A stretch of DNA of 64,000 bases, from NCBI GenBank assembly GCA_041391505.1, contig JAWKNW010000016.1:71164-135163 (forward strand), in the 5' to 3' direction. This document shows positions 55,998-64,000 of this stretch, piece after piece. Both the position numbers and the translations under genes were made by a program. Numbering within the stretch: position 1 is the stretch's first letter; each line of letters starts with the position of its first letter. The notes under the pieces are model-generated. The model did not search any database. It was given only the letters and a program-made list of their open reading frames with translations, and had not been told where the DNA came from. Source of the DNA: Rhodothermales bacterium. GTDB taxonomy: Bacteria; Bacteroidota; Rhodothermia; Rhodothermales; JAHQVL01.

Positions 55998-58900
55998 ATG
56001 GAACGCAGAAGGTTTATCCAGCTTGCAGGCGGCACGGCCGTATTGTTGACGGCAGCACCCGATTTCACGACGCTTTTTGCCTCCCAGGCCCCTTTTTCCG
56101 GGGTGGACGATGCCTTGTTCGCCCATCCGCCCCGAACGGCCGGACCGTGGGTCGTGTGGCATTGGACGAATGCGAATCAGACGCGGGAAGGCGTCACGGC
56201 GGATCTGGAGGGCATGGCCACGATGGGTATCGCCGGCGCGTCGCTCTTTAGCTTCCCGCCTGGAGCCGCCAGTTTTCGCGGCCCGGGAACGGTCGTCGAT
56301 CAGGCGCCGGCGCCGCTTACGCCCGCCTGGTTCGACCTCATCCATCATGCCGTCAGCGAGGCGGGTCGGTTGGGGATCACGCTGGCCCTCCAGATCAGCG
56401 CCGGCTGGGCGACCGCCGGGGGCGACTGGATCCAGCCGGAGGACTCCCAGCAACAGCTCGTCTGGAGCGAACGGATCGTCGAAGGCGGGCAGGGTGTAGA
56501 CGGAGCGCTCGCGCGGCCGCGGCGCGCCGGCGAGCGAGACACCGAGCCGCAGGCGTGGCGGGACTATTACCGGGATCTGGCCGTCCTGGCATTCCCCATC
56601 CCTGCCGGCTGGGGCGAGACCAACAGGACACGCGGCGCCGTCGTTACCGCCACGCTACCGGTCGGGGATATCGGCAAGCTGACTGACATCTCGAACCAGG
56701 AACTGACCATCGATACCGAGACGGGCGGCCACCTCCAGTTTTCGTTCGACGCACCCTTCACGCTGCGCTCCATCCGCATGAATCCCGGAAGCCGCAGCAG
56801 CAACTCACGCTTCGGCGTGTACAACCGCCCCGCTCACAGTATGGAGGTGCAGGCCAGCGACGACGGCGTAACCTTTCGACGGATCGGCGCCCTCGAGCCG
56901 ATGGCGCACAGCTGGCAGACCCGGCTCACGTCCTTGACGCACACGATACCGGAAACGACGGCCCGGCATTTTCGACTCGTCTATAACCCCGCCCCACCCA
57001 TCGGCTACGACGAGCATATGCAGTCGGGCTCGTACCGGGGTAGCGGCGGCTTCGGTTTCGAGCCGGGCGAGGTGTCGGCCATCCCGATGCTCGACATGAT
57101 CGATCCGCTCTTGATCAGCAGCCTCGAACTCTCCAGCACACCCGTCGTCCATCACTGGGAAGGCAAGTCGGGGCTCGTCTGGGGCATGAGCCGACGCGTG
57201 ACCGACGCGGAGACCCCGTCGTCGGCCTGCGTCCCGATGGATGCGCTCGTCGACCTGACCGACCGCATGCGCGCCGACGGCACCCTGAACTGGCAGGCGC
57301 CAGCCGGCAGCACGTGGAAAGTCCTTCGCTTTGGATACACGACGATGGGGCGGACGAACGGAGAAGGCATAGGCCAGGGATTGGAGTCCGACAAGTTCAG
57401 CGAAGCCGGCGCGCGCGCGGCGTTCAACGGCTGGTACGCCCGCGTGATCGACGACATCGGGGCCGAACTGGCCAGCCGCGTGTTGACCATGCTCAATGTG
57501 GATAGCTGGGAATGCGGTTCCCAGAACTGGTCGCCGGTCATGCGCGAAGCCTTTCGCGCGCGGCGTGGCTACGACGCCATCCCGTACCTGCCCGCCATGG
57601 CCGGGATCCCCGTCGAAAGTGCCGACATCAGCGAAAGCTTTCTGTTCGACCTGCGCCATACCATCGCCGACCTGATCAGCGACAACTATGTAGCCACGCT
57701 CAACGACCTGGCCCGCTCGCGCGGTTCGCAGATGCAGATGGAAGCCGTCCCCCCCGGGATGATCTGCGACGGCCTGAGCGTCCATAAACACGTCGACGTG
57801 ACCGCCGGCGAGTTCTGGGTGACCGCCTGGCAGAACTGGAAACCCTGCGACATTGCCGAAGCCGCCCACGCCGCGCACATCTATGGAAAAGCCATCGTCA
57901 TGGCAGAGGCGTTCACTGGGGGCGGCGACTGGAAGGAGCACCCCTACGATCTGAAGGCGATGGGCGACCTCCACTTCGCCGACGGGATCAACCGGTTCAT
58001 GCTGCACCTATGGGCCGCCCAGCCCTATCCGGGACGCGTACCGGGCCAGACAGGCGCCGCCGGCACCTACATCAACCAGCACACCACGTGGTTCGAGCCG
58101 GGCAAGGCCTGGATCGACTACCTCCGTCGCTGCCAGATGCTCCTGCAGTCCGGCTACGCCGTGCGGGACGTGGCCTATTTCATCGGCGAATCCGTCCCCT
58201 GCCGCGCCCTCATCCCGCCGCGTTATGGTTCGTATTTCGTCACCGACCCGCCATTGCCGCAAGGCTATGCCTACGACTCCATCAACCGGGACGTCCTGCT
58301 CAATCACGCACGCGCCGAGAACGGGATGCTGGTGCTGGACCGTGGGGCGCGCTATCATGTGCTCGTCCTTCGTCCCGATCGTCTACTCACACCGCAAATG
58401 TTGCACAAGGTGAGGGAGCTCGCGCTCGCCGGCGTGTCGATCGTAGGTCCCATGCCGACCGGCTCGCCGAGCCTCGAAATGGCATCGTTCGCCGCGCATG
58501 AAGTCCCGACTGTCGCCGGCGAACTCTGGGGCGACCCGTCAGATGAATCTCCAGCTTACCGGCGTATCGGGAACGGTCGCATCTTCCGGCACGCCCGTAT
58601 GGATGAGGTGCTGACGACGATCGGCGTCGCGCCCGACCTGCTGTTCCATCGCGTTACCCACACCGAGCGTGGCACACCCTACGAGGCCACGGCATACGAA
58701 CCACACGGCATCGACCCGACCCTGTACGGCGCCGCCCGCCAGGGCTGGGGGCTCGTGTGGAATCACAAACGGGACGGTGATTCCGACGTGTATTTCCTTT
58801 CGAATCAGGAGCAGTTTCCGCTGTCCTGCGAAGCGAGCTTCCGCATCGAGGGGCGCGTTCCCGAGTTGTGGCATCCGGACACGGGGGTCATCGAAGACGC

Positions 58901-59639
58901 CGCGGTCTGGCGGGTCGAAAACGGACGCACGGTCGTGCCGATGGATTTCGACCCCGCCGGCTCGGTTTTCGTCGTTTTCAGACGGGTCTCTCGGGGTCTG
59001 GATCCGGTTTCCGCCGTCGATGGCACATCCGACCGGAGGGCTCTGCGGCTGCGCTCGACGCCGGCGGGACTCGAACGCTGGGCATCCGCATCGGGCAGCT
59101 GGGGCCTCAAAACCATGGCGGGCTTCTCCGCCGTCGTCACTGCGACCGATGTGCCCGCTCCCCGGCCCATCGAAGGCCCCTGGCAGGTGACTTTCCCGCT
59201 ACTCACGTTGACCAACAAACGCATCAATCTCGAACTCGGCTCGTGGACCGCTCAGCGGGACGCCGAGATCAAGCATTTTTCCGGGACGGCGACCTACCGG
59301 AAACAGATCGAACTGCCCGTAGGATCGGATGGCGTGCGCCTGTTTCTGGATCTCGGCGATGTAAAAAATCTGGCGAGGGTGCGGCTGAACGGGCAGGATC
59401 TGGGGGTATTGTGGAAGCCGCCCTATCGCGTCGATCTCACGCCGGCCGCGAAGACGGGCCCCAACGCGCTCGAAATCGAGGTAACCAACACCTGGCACAA
59501 CCGGCTAGTCCGGGACGCCGGCCTGCCGGAGGCTCAGCGACAGACTTGGCTGCTCGGCTCCGGTCCCTCCGCCGATGCCGCGCTCGAGCCGGCCGGCCTG
59601 CTCGGGCCGGTGCGGATCCTCACCGAGGTGCGGGTCTGA
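55998..59639 (+). CDS. Alpha-L-rhamnosidase-like glycoside hydrolase (GH106 type)
   Basis: A 1213-residue exported enzyme. The N-terminus MERRRFIQLAGGTAVLLTAA is a Tat-like signal. The catalytic half has the GH106 landmarks GPWVVWHWTNANQTREGVTADLEGMATMGIAGASLFSF, LGITLALQISAGWATAGGDWI and EAVPPGMICDGLSVHKHVDVTAGEFW, plus later IVMAEAFTGGGDWKEHPYDLKAMGD. Inserted beta domains (about 240-370) are discoidin-like. The C-terminal beta-sandwich ends TATYRKQIELP...LFLDLGDVKNLARVRLNGQDLGVLWKPPYRVDLTPA, as in GH2/GH106 enzymes. GH106 enzymes cleave terminal alpha-L-rhamnose from pectin, ulvan or glycosides. The ATG at 55998 is chosen for the signal; an upstream in-frame start at 55836 is rejected. No SusC/SusD pair is near. 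Confidence 0.92.
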   Translation: MERRRFIQLAGGTAVLLTAAPDFTTLFASQAPFSGVDDALFAHPPRTAGPWVVWHWTNANQTREGVTADLEGMATMGIAGASLFSFPPGAASFRGPGTVVDQAPAPLTPAWFDLIHHAVSEAGRLGITLALQISAGWATAGGDWIQPEDSQQQLVWSERIVEGGQGVDGALARPRRAGERDTEPQAWRDYYRDLAVLAFPIPAGWGETNRTRGAVVTATLPVGDIGKLTDISNQELTIDTETGGHLQFSFDAPFTLRSIRMNPGSRSSNSRFGVYNRPAHSMEVQASDDGVTFRRIGALEPMAHSWQTRLTSLTHTIPETTARHFRLVYNPAPPIGYDEHMQSGSYRGSGGFGFEPGEVSAIPMLDMIDPLLISSLELSSTPVVHHWEGKSGLVWGMSRRVTDAETPSSACVPMDALVDLTDRMRADGTLNWQAPAGSTWKVLRFGYTTMGRTNGEGIGQGLESDKFSEAGARAAFNGWYARVIDDIGAELASRVLTMLNVDSWECGSQNWSPVMREAFRARRGYDAIPYLPAMAGIPVESADISESFLFDLRHTIADLISDNYVATLNDLARSRGSQMQMEAVPPGMICDGLSVHKHVDVTAGEFWVTAWQNWKPCDIAEAAHAAHIYGKAIVMAEAFTGGGDWKEHPYDLKAMGDLHFADGINRFMLHLWAAQPYPGRVPGQTGAAGTYINQHTTWFEPGKAWIDYLRRCQMLLQSGYAVRDVAYFIGESVPCRALIPPRYGSYFVTDPPLPQGYAYDSINRDVLLNHARAENGMLVLDRGARYHVLVLRPDRLLTPQMLHKVRELALAGVSIVGPMPTGSPSLEMASFAAHEVPTVAGELWGDPSDESPAYRRIGNGRIFRHARMDEVLTTIGVAPDLLFHRVTHTERGTPYEATAYEPHGIDPTLYGAARQGWGLVWNHKRDGDSDVYFLSNQEQFPLSCEASFRIEGRVPELWHPDTGVIEDAAVWRVENGRTVVPMDFDPAGSVFVVFRRVSRGLDPVSAVDGTSDRRALRLRSTPAGLERWASASGSWGLKTMAGFSAVVTATDVPAPRPIEGPWQVTFPLLTLTNKRINLELGSWTAQRDAEIKHFSGTATYRKQIELPVGSDGVRLFLDLGDVKNLARVRLNGQDLGVLWKPPYRVDLTPAAKTGPNALEIEVTNTWHNRLVRDAGLPEAQRQTWLLGSGPSADAALEPAGLLGPVRILTEVRV

Positions 59640-59986
59640 TTACGGCTTCTTCGGCTCGCGTTCGCTGCGCCCCGTCACGACGATCGTCGGCTTGCTGGCG
59701 GCGGCGAGGCTGGGAAGCTGCGTGGTGAGTCGATCGAGCGCGTATGCGCTGTAGTAGATGTGGGTATTGCCACGCGGCAGGCGCATCGACCACGACCGAC
59801 GCCTCGACGGCGCCTGACAGACAACGCTGTCGCACATCATGTTGATCTCGTAGAGCAGGTCGCCACGTTGGCAACCGCCTTGAGTTGCACCTCCCCAGCC
59901 GGGAGCGCCATCGCGATGAGGCCATGCTCCCCGCATCGGGGAAAACAAGTTCTCCGTATCCGGGAAGGACGTCGTCGCCGATCGGG
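59640..59986. other. Intergenic region with a possible minus-strand gene remnant
   Basis: The 347-base gap holds an open frame on the minus strand (59640-59948, 102 codons) that abuts the GH106 stop. Its C-terminal half, with GNTHIYYSAYALDRLT and ASKPTIVVTGRSEREPKKP, looks more protein-like than its N-terminal half (MFSPMRGAWPHRD...). It could be a decayed 3' end of an old gene. I recognise no family and no promoter. Confidence 0.3.
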
Positions 59987-60505
59987 CTATTTTCCGTCCA
60001 TGGCGCGCACGATGCGGGCGGTGGTCACCAGCTGGCCGGTATGGCGCGAGGCGTGTTCGGCCGCGTGAAACAGGAGCCCGATGACGGTGGACGGCAGGCC
60101 GGCGCGTCCGACGCGGCGGGTGTCCGTGAGGATGGTCGCCGGCGTCTCGGCCATCTGGCGGAAGGCGGCGTCAACGGTCTGTCGCCAGCCTGCGAGGAGA
60201 TCGTCCAGCCGGGGGCGCGTCGTTTCGAGATCGGCTTCCGCCTTCAGATACCGGAATTGCTCGTCGGTAAGCGCCTCGCCGCGGGCATAGGTGAGCAACC
60301 GGTCGGTGCTGCCGGACAGATGAGCGAGGTGATAGCCCACCGATCCCACGCCGCCGGGGCGCATCCAGAGGTGGGTCTCCGTCAGGCCATCGACCGCCCG
60401 CGCGGTGTCTTCGACCGACATGACGAGCGCGTGCGCCGCCGGCTGGAGCAGCGGAGGGATTCCGGGCAGCGGTCCGCGGAGCCAGGGTTCGGGGAGTTCG
60501 GACAT
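59987..60505 (-). CDS. DinB-family protein
   Basis: A 172-residue soluble four-helix-bundle protein. MSVEDTARAVDGLTETHLWMRPGGVGSVGYHLAHLSGSTDRLLTYARG has the first metal-ligand His of the DinB/YfiT fold, and VIGLLFHAAEHASRHTGQLVTTARIVRAM has the other two (HxxxH). DinB proteins are metal-dependent enzymes for thiol transfer or damage-induced functions. The ATG at 60505 is chosen; the longer frame upstream is a shadow of floA. It sits 43 bases after the floA stop on the same strand. Confidence 0.9.
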   Translation of the reverse strand: MSELPEPWLRGPLPGIPPLLQPAAHALVMSVEDTARAVDGLTETHLWMRPGGVGSVGYHLAHLSGSTDRLLTYARGEALTDEQFRYLKAEADLETTRPRLDDLLAGWRQTVDAAFRQMAETPATILTDTRRVGRAGLPSTVIGLLFHAAEHASRHTGQLVTTARIVRAMDGK

Positions 60506-60548
60506 CGAGCCGCCAGCTGTAACGATTGAGGATCCGGACGAATCCGGC

Positions 60549-61490
60549 CTATTCTTCGAGTTTCTTTTTGGGCAGCTGGCCCCGCAGGAGCCGGCCCTTG
60601 CGGAAGGCTTCCGACATGGCGAGGGGGATGCTCGCCTGGGCCTCCATGAGACGGGCACGCTGCTCCTGGATGCTGGCGCGCATCTCCTGCTGGAGCGCGA
60701 TGGCGGCCGCGCGGCGCTCCTCGGCGCGCGCGCTCGCGACGCGAAGGTCCGCCCGGGCCTGATCGGTCTGCAGCTTCGCCCCGATGTTCTCGATGACATC
60801 GACGTCCGCAATATCGATCGACAGGATCTCGAAGGCCGTGCCGCTGTCGAGGCCGGCATCCAGCACCTTCTTCGAGATCGACGCCGGGTTTTCGAGGACG
60901 AGGGCATAGGTTTCCGACGAACCGATCGTCGAGACGATGCCTTCGCCGACACGCGCCATGATGGTCGCCTCGCCGGCACCGCCCACGAGCCGCGCGATGT
61001 TGGCGCGTACCGTCACCCGGCTCACCACCCGCAGCTGGACGCCGTCCTTCGCGACGGCGACGATGGGCGGGGTGTTGATGACGCGGGGGTTGACCGACAC
61101 CTGCACCGCGTCGAACACGTCGCGCCCGGCCAGGTCGATGGCGGTCGCTTTTTCGAACGAGAGATCGATGCCGGCCTTCTGGGCCGAGATCAGTGCGCGC
61201 ACCACTTCCTTCACGTGGCCGCCGGCCATGTAATGCGCCTCGAGCAACGAGGTGTTGATATCGATGCCGGCCTGATGCGCCGCGATGAGCGGCATAATGA
61301 TCACATCGGGCGGCACGCGGCGCAGCCGCATCCCGACCAGATCCTGGACCAGCTTGATGCGCACGCCGGAGAATATCGCCGTGACCCACAGCCGCACGGG
61401 GACCATGTACATGATGTACCCGATCGCGATAACGGCCAGAATCAGGAGAAAAAGGGCGAAAGCGCCCAGCGAAGCGATATATTCTTCCAT
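60549..61490 (-). CDS. floA: Flotillin-like protein FloA
   Basis: A 313-residue SPFH/flotillin protein of the bacterial YqfA/FloA type that organises membrane microdomains. One hydrophobic N-terminal segment (about 9-35) is followed by the SPFH core: GVRIKLVQDLVGMRLRRVPPDVIIMPLIAAHQAGIDI, YMAGGHVKEVVRALISAQKAGIDLSFEKATAIDLAGRDVF, RVTVRANIARLVGGAGEATIMARVGEGIVSTIGSSE. An Ala/Glu/Arg-rich coiled-coil tail (ADLRVASARAEERRAAAIALQQEMRA) completes it. Close to FloA of Bacillus in length and order. Confidence 0.97.
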   Translation of the reverse strand: MEEYIASLGAFALFLLILAVIAIGYIMYMVPVRLWVTAIFSGVRIKLVQDLVGMRLRRVPPDVIIMPLIAAHQAGIDINTSLLEAHYMAGGHVKEVVRALISAQKAGIDLSFEKATAIDLAGRDVFDAVQVSVNPRVINTPPIVAVAKDGVQLRVVSRVTVRANIARLVGGAGEATIMARVGEGIVSTIGSSETYALVLENPASISKKVLDAGLDSGTAFEILSIDIADVDVIENIGAKLQTDQARADLRVASARAEERRAAAIALQQEMRASIQEQRARLMEAQASIPLAMSEAFRKGRLLRGQLPKKKLEE

Positions 61491-61744
61491 ATGCGAAGCG
61501 ACGACGTTACGGCCTCGGGCCGATCCAGATCACACCCCATGATAACCGCCACCCCACACAGGAAGCAAGGCGCGGGCATGAAAAAGCCGCGGGGGGAGTC
61601 GAAGCAGAGGCGCGATGCCGTCCGCGCGAGCCGAGCCGGGGCCTGCCGGCGCCGCATTAACACCTCCCTGCCGGCGCCGATACTAGGGCTTCCGGGCGCG
61701 CGACCGTTTCGCCCGCCAGCGTGTGCCGACCTAGAAGCAAGCCC

Positions 61745-62140
61745 ATGACGAACGATCTCGATGTTCTGCTGGTCGAAGACTCCGCGTTCTTTCGCGATGT
61801 GATCCTCGCGTACCTGAGGCCGCTCAACCTCAAGATCGAGATGGCGGACAACGGCTCGAACGCGATAGAAATCCTGACGCGGCTTCCCATTCCTCGCCTC
61901 ATCATCTGCGACGTGCACATGCCGGACATGGACGGTATCGAGCTGACGCGCCGCCTCCGCATGCTGCCTCCGCCGTACGAGCCCTACATCCTCATGCTGA
62001 CGTCGAGCGCCGACGTGGCGACGGTGAAGGAAGCGATGCAGGCCGGCGCCAACGGGTATGTCGTCAAGCTCCCTCCCCGGGAGGAGTTTGTGAAACGCAT
62101 CTATGGCATCCTGACGGCACGGCCGCGCGCGACGGCTTGA
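61745..62140 (+). CDS. Single-domain response regulator
   Basis: A 131-residue protein that consists of one CheY-like receiver domain. DVLLVEDSAFFRDVILAYL holds the acidic pair, LIICDVHMPDMDGIEL the phosphoacceptor Asp, LMLTSSAD the Thr/Ser switch and NGYVVKLPPREEFVKRI the conserved Lys. No output domain. It may relay phosphate as in chemotaxis or act by protein contact. No kinase gene adjoins it. The ATG at 61745 is preferred over 61721. It is convergent with the glycosidase gene. Confidence 0.92.
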   Translation: MTNDLDVLLVEDSAFFRDVILAYLRPLNLKIEMADNGSNAIEILTRLPIPRLIICDVHMPDMDGIELTRRLRMLPPPYEPYILMLTSSADVATVKEAMQAGANGYVVKLPPREEFVKRIYGILTARPRATA

Positions 62141-62179
62141 GTCCGGGCTCCAGCCCCGATGAGGGCGCGATACACGCCC

Positions 62180-64000
62180 TCACCGCACCGCGCGATCGGC
62201 CAGCATGCGATTGATGATACCCGCCCAGATGTACGTCCGGTGATAGCCGGCCCAGGCCTCGTCCGGACTATAAAACTCCCACAGGTTGTGCGTCGACCTC
62301 AGGCCGGCGATCAGCGCCTCCGCGTTTTTCTGTGTCAGCGCATCGGCTTCGCGATCGTAGCCGTAGGCCCGCAGACCGTGGTAGATCAGGTAATTCCACT
62401 CCACCCACACGGGACCATTCCAGTAGCCTTTCGGATGGTAGTAGGGGTCGTCGGCCGCGAGCGAGGGGATGCCGTAGGGGCGCCAGAACGACGTGGTGTC
62501 GGTCAGATGCCGCACCAGAGCCGCCGCCTGGGATGAATCCGCGATGCCGGCCCAGAGCGGCAAAAAGCCGATGATCTCCTTCCGTTTCAGATCGTTCTCG
62601 GTCGAGTACGAAAAATCGTTGTCCCGCCGGTCGATGTTGTAATAAAACGCGGTCTCCGGATCCCACATGAACCGGTTGATGAGGGCCGCCCGGCGCTCGT
62701 GATCGGCGCGCCATTCCGCCGCTTCTTCGGCAAGCCCGAGTTCGAGCGCCATCGCTTCGAGCGATTTCGCCTCCATCACGAGCATGCTGTTCACGTCCAC
62801 CCCGTCGAACTGCGCCGGCCAGCCGACTTCGTCCCACACGGCCACCGCGGCATCGCGCACCGATTCGAGGACGGCGTGCCCGCCCCACTCGGCCAATCCG
62901 TCGCCATCGGCGTCGCGGTTCGACACATAAAAGCGGTAGAACCGGGCGGACGACGCGTACATCGTTTCGAGAAACGCCCGATCGCCCGTCTCGCGATAGA
63001 CCTCGTAGTTCTGCCAGGCATACCAGGGGGCCGACGACGTCAGGGTGTCGTTGTGCAGGATGACTTCGTTCAGGTAGGCGCCGGTCCGGTAGTTGATGTA
63101 TCCGTTGGGATGCTGCCTTTCGGCGTAGAGGCGTTGCGAGTCCATCGCGCCTTTCGGGTCGATTTGCGCATATGCGAGCATCGTCAGGCTTTCGTGAAAC
63201 ACCTGCCCGCCATGTCCCCATCCCCACGTCGGCTCCCTGCTGAAGACGTAATAGGGGTAGGATGCCTCGCCTTCGGGGGGATAAAACACCTGCGTCATCA
63301 TGTTCGCCGCCGAGAGAAACAGCAGCCGCTCGTCGCGATCGCGGAAGCGATCGAGGCGGAGGCCGGCCTGCCAGGCGCGGTCGGCGGCGAGGTAGGCATC
63401 GAGCGGCTCGGCGAGCGCCCGCCGCCCGGCCTCGAGCAGGCGCGCCGGATCCTCGCGCTCCGGCTGGACCAACCGGACGACGCGCAGCGTGTGCGTCGCC
63501 CCGGGTTCGAGGGTGACGCTTTCCTGGTACGCCACGACGCGAACCATAGCGTTCGACACGCCGGCCTCCCCGCGCGCCACGTGGTCCACGAAACGGCTCG
63601 CGGGAAGCGACGTCGCCTCGACGCTGTGCATGCCGGGCTCGCCCATTGCGTCGAGACCGGTCAGGACATATCCATACAGCGCTCCCGGCTCCATCGCCGC
63701 GTCGCTCCACGTCCGGGCGTCGGTCACGGTCGCCTGCAGGGTATAGACGCTCTCGGGATAGCGGCGGCGGTAGATGTTGACGGCGCCTTCGGATGCCCAC
63801 GACAACAGCCCGGCTTCCATGCGTACCTGCGTCGGGATCGGAGGCCCGTCGTACGCTTCGAGATGGCCGTCCATCCGCGCGTCGGTGCGGCCGGGCGGCA
63901 CGGCGTAGCCTACGCGTCGCCCGAGCCGGCCGGCTTCGCTGAAGAATTGCACGTCGTACGTATCCCCGGGGCGCACGTCGCCCAGCCACCCCAGTTCCAT
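62180..64000 (-). CDS. GH63/MGH1-like glycoside hydrolase (5' partial)
   Basis: The frame is open to the window edge, so the N-terminus is missing; 606 residues are present. Residues from about 230 form an (alpha/alpha)6 barrel with FLSAANMMTQVFYPPEG, FSREPTWGWGHGGQVFHESLTMLAYAQIDPKGA, NEVILHNDTLTSSAPWYAWQ, WDEVGWPAQFDGVDVNSMLVMEAKSLEAMALELG, PYGIPSLAADDPYYHPKGYWNGPVWVEWNYLIYHGL and ENLWEFYSPDE-like NLWEFYSPDEAWAGYHRTYIWAGIIN. These match GH63/MGH1-like glycosidases (alpha-glucosidase or mannosylglycerate hydrolase type). The first 220 residues are a beta-rich accessory domain. The stop lies in an 8-bp palindrome. Confidence 0.9.
   Translation of the reverse strand: MELGWLGDVRPGDTYDVQFFSEAGRLGRRVGYAVPPGRTDARMDGHLEAYDGPPIPTQVRMEAGLLSWASEGAVNIYRRRYPESVYTLQATVTDARTWSDAAMEPGALYGYVLTGLDAMGEPGMHSVEATSLPASRFVDHVARGEAGVSNAMVRVVAYQESVTLEPGATHTLRVVRLVQPEREDPARLLEAGRRALAEPLDAYLAADRAWQAGLRLDRFRDRDERLLFLSAANMMTQVFYPPEGEASYPYYVFSREPTWGWGHGGQVFHESLTMLAYAQIDPKGAMDSQRLYAERQHPNGYINYRTGAYLNEVILHNDTLTSSAPWYAWQNYEVYRETGDRAFLETMYASSARFYRFYVSNRDADGDGLAEWGGHAVLESVRDAAVAVWDEVGWPAQFDGVDVNSMLVMEAKSLEAMALELGLAEEAAEWRADHERRAALINRFMWDPETAFYYNIDRRDNDFSYSTENDLKRKEIIGFLPLWAGIADSSQAAALVRHLTDTTSFWRPYGIPSLAADDPYYHPKGYWNGPVWVEWNYLIYHGLRAYGYDREADALTQKNAEALIAGLRSTHNLWEFYSPDEAWAGYHRTYIWAGIINRMLADRAVR

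Noticed and set aside
62160..62182. Perfect 8-bp palindrome TGAGGGCG/CGCCCTCA at the glycosidase stop
   Set aside because: It lies between convergent genes but has no T-run on either strand, so I do not call it a terminator.

Overview
The window is GC-rich, densely coded DNA with no mobile elements, CRISPR arrays or rRNA genes. Several lineage-restricted families (DUF4837, DUF4293 and DUF4296-like proteins), a small glycine-rich RRM protein, a VKOR-DsbA fusion, ExbB/ExbD genes and TAnnTTTG-like promoter elements point to Bacteroidota in the broad sense. The high GC and gene content fit a marine Rhodothermales-like organism (Rhodothermota). This placement is inferred from gene content, not from a marker-gene tree.

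Layout. 1-4.8 kb: the 3' part of a hybrid histidine kinase, a membrane/coiled-coil protein, and a pseudokinase-TPR-TonB fusion. 5.1-10.5 kb: a secreted serine hydrolase, an acyltransferase-3/SGNH protein with an O-antigen ligase-like protein (surface polysaccharide), and a small membrane protein. 10.7-13 kb: a possible 27-residue ORF with a strong terminator, then an ABC ATPase and its membrane partner. 12.9-22.8 kb: two carbohydrate-related lipoproteins (LamG-like and DUF1080), a fatty-acid desaturase, an amidase, transketolase, VKOR-DsbA, a methyltransferase and a small lipoprotein. 23-30.9 kb: a complete tryptophan operon trpE-trpS-trpG-trpD-trpC-trpF-trpB-trpA behind a leader peptide with tandem Trp codons and a 1:2 / 2:3 / 3:4 attenuator. 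30.9-35 kb: a DUF4837 lipoprotein, then hisG, a cNMP-binding protein, an AI-2E-type permease and a DUF4296 lipoprotein, closely packed. 35-41.7 kb: FKBP isomerase, RRM protein, RecQ, a GT2 glycosyltransferase, an EamA transporter, a DUF4293 protein and an isocitrate dehydrogenase-like enzyme. 41.7-46 kb: ExbB, a 90-residue membrane protein, two ExbD proteins, and an S41 protease. 46-54.3 kb: a TIM-barrel isomerase, hpt, tilS, mutL, cdsA, a DUF2007 protein and a CPBP protease. 54.5-64 kb: tRNA-Arg(CCG), an esterase divergent from a GH106-type rhamnosidase, DinB, FloA, a response regulator, and a GH63/MGH1-like glycosidase cut by the window end.

How the parts fit. The trp operon carries every step from chorismate to tryptophan plus tryptophanyl-tRNA synthetase. 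A leader that senses charged tRNA-Trp would therefore control both synthesis of tryptophan and its charging. Energy transduction across the envelope is represented by ExbB/ExbD near 42-44 kb, while the only TonB-type C-terminal domain in the window sits on the pseudokinase fusion near 2.5 kb. Esterase, GH106, GH63-like, DUF1080 and LamG proteins suggest use of complex plant or algal polysaccharides. The best leads for something new are the trp attenuator with embedded trpS, the pseudokinase-TonB fusion, and a family of intergenic heptamer repeats, one copy of which forms a terminator.
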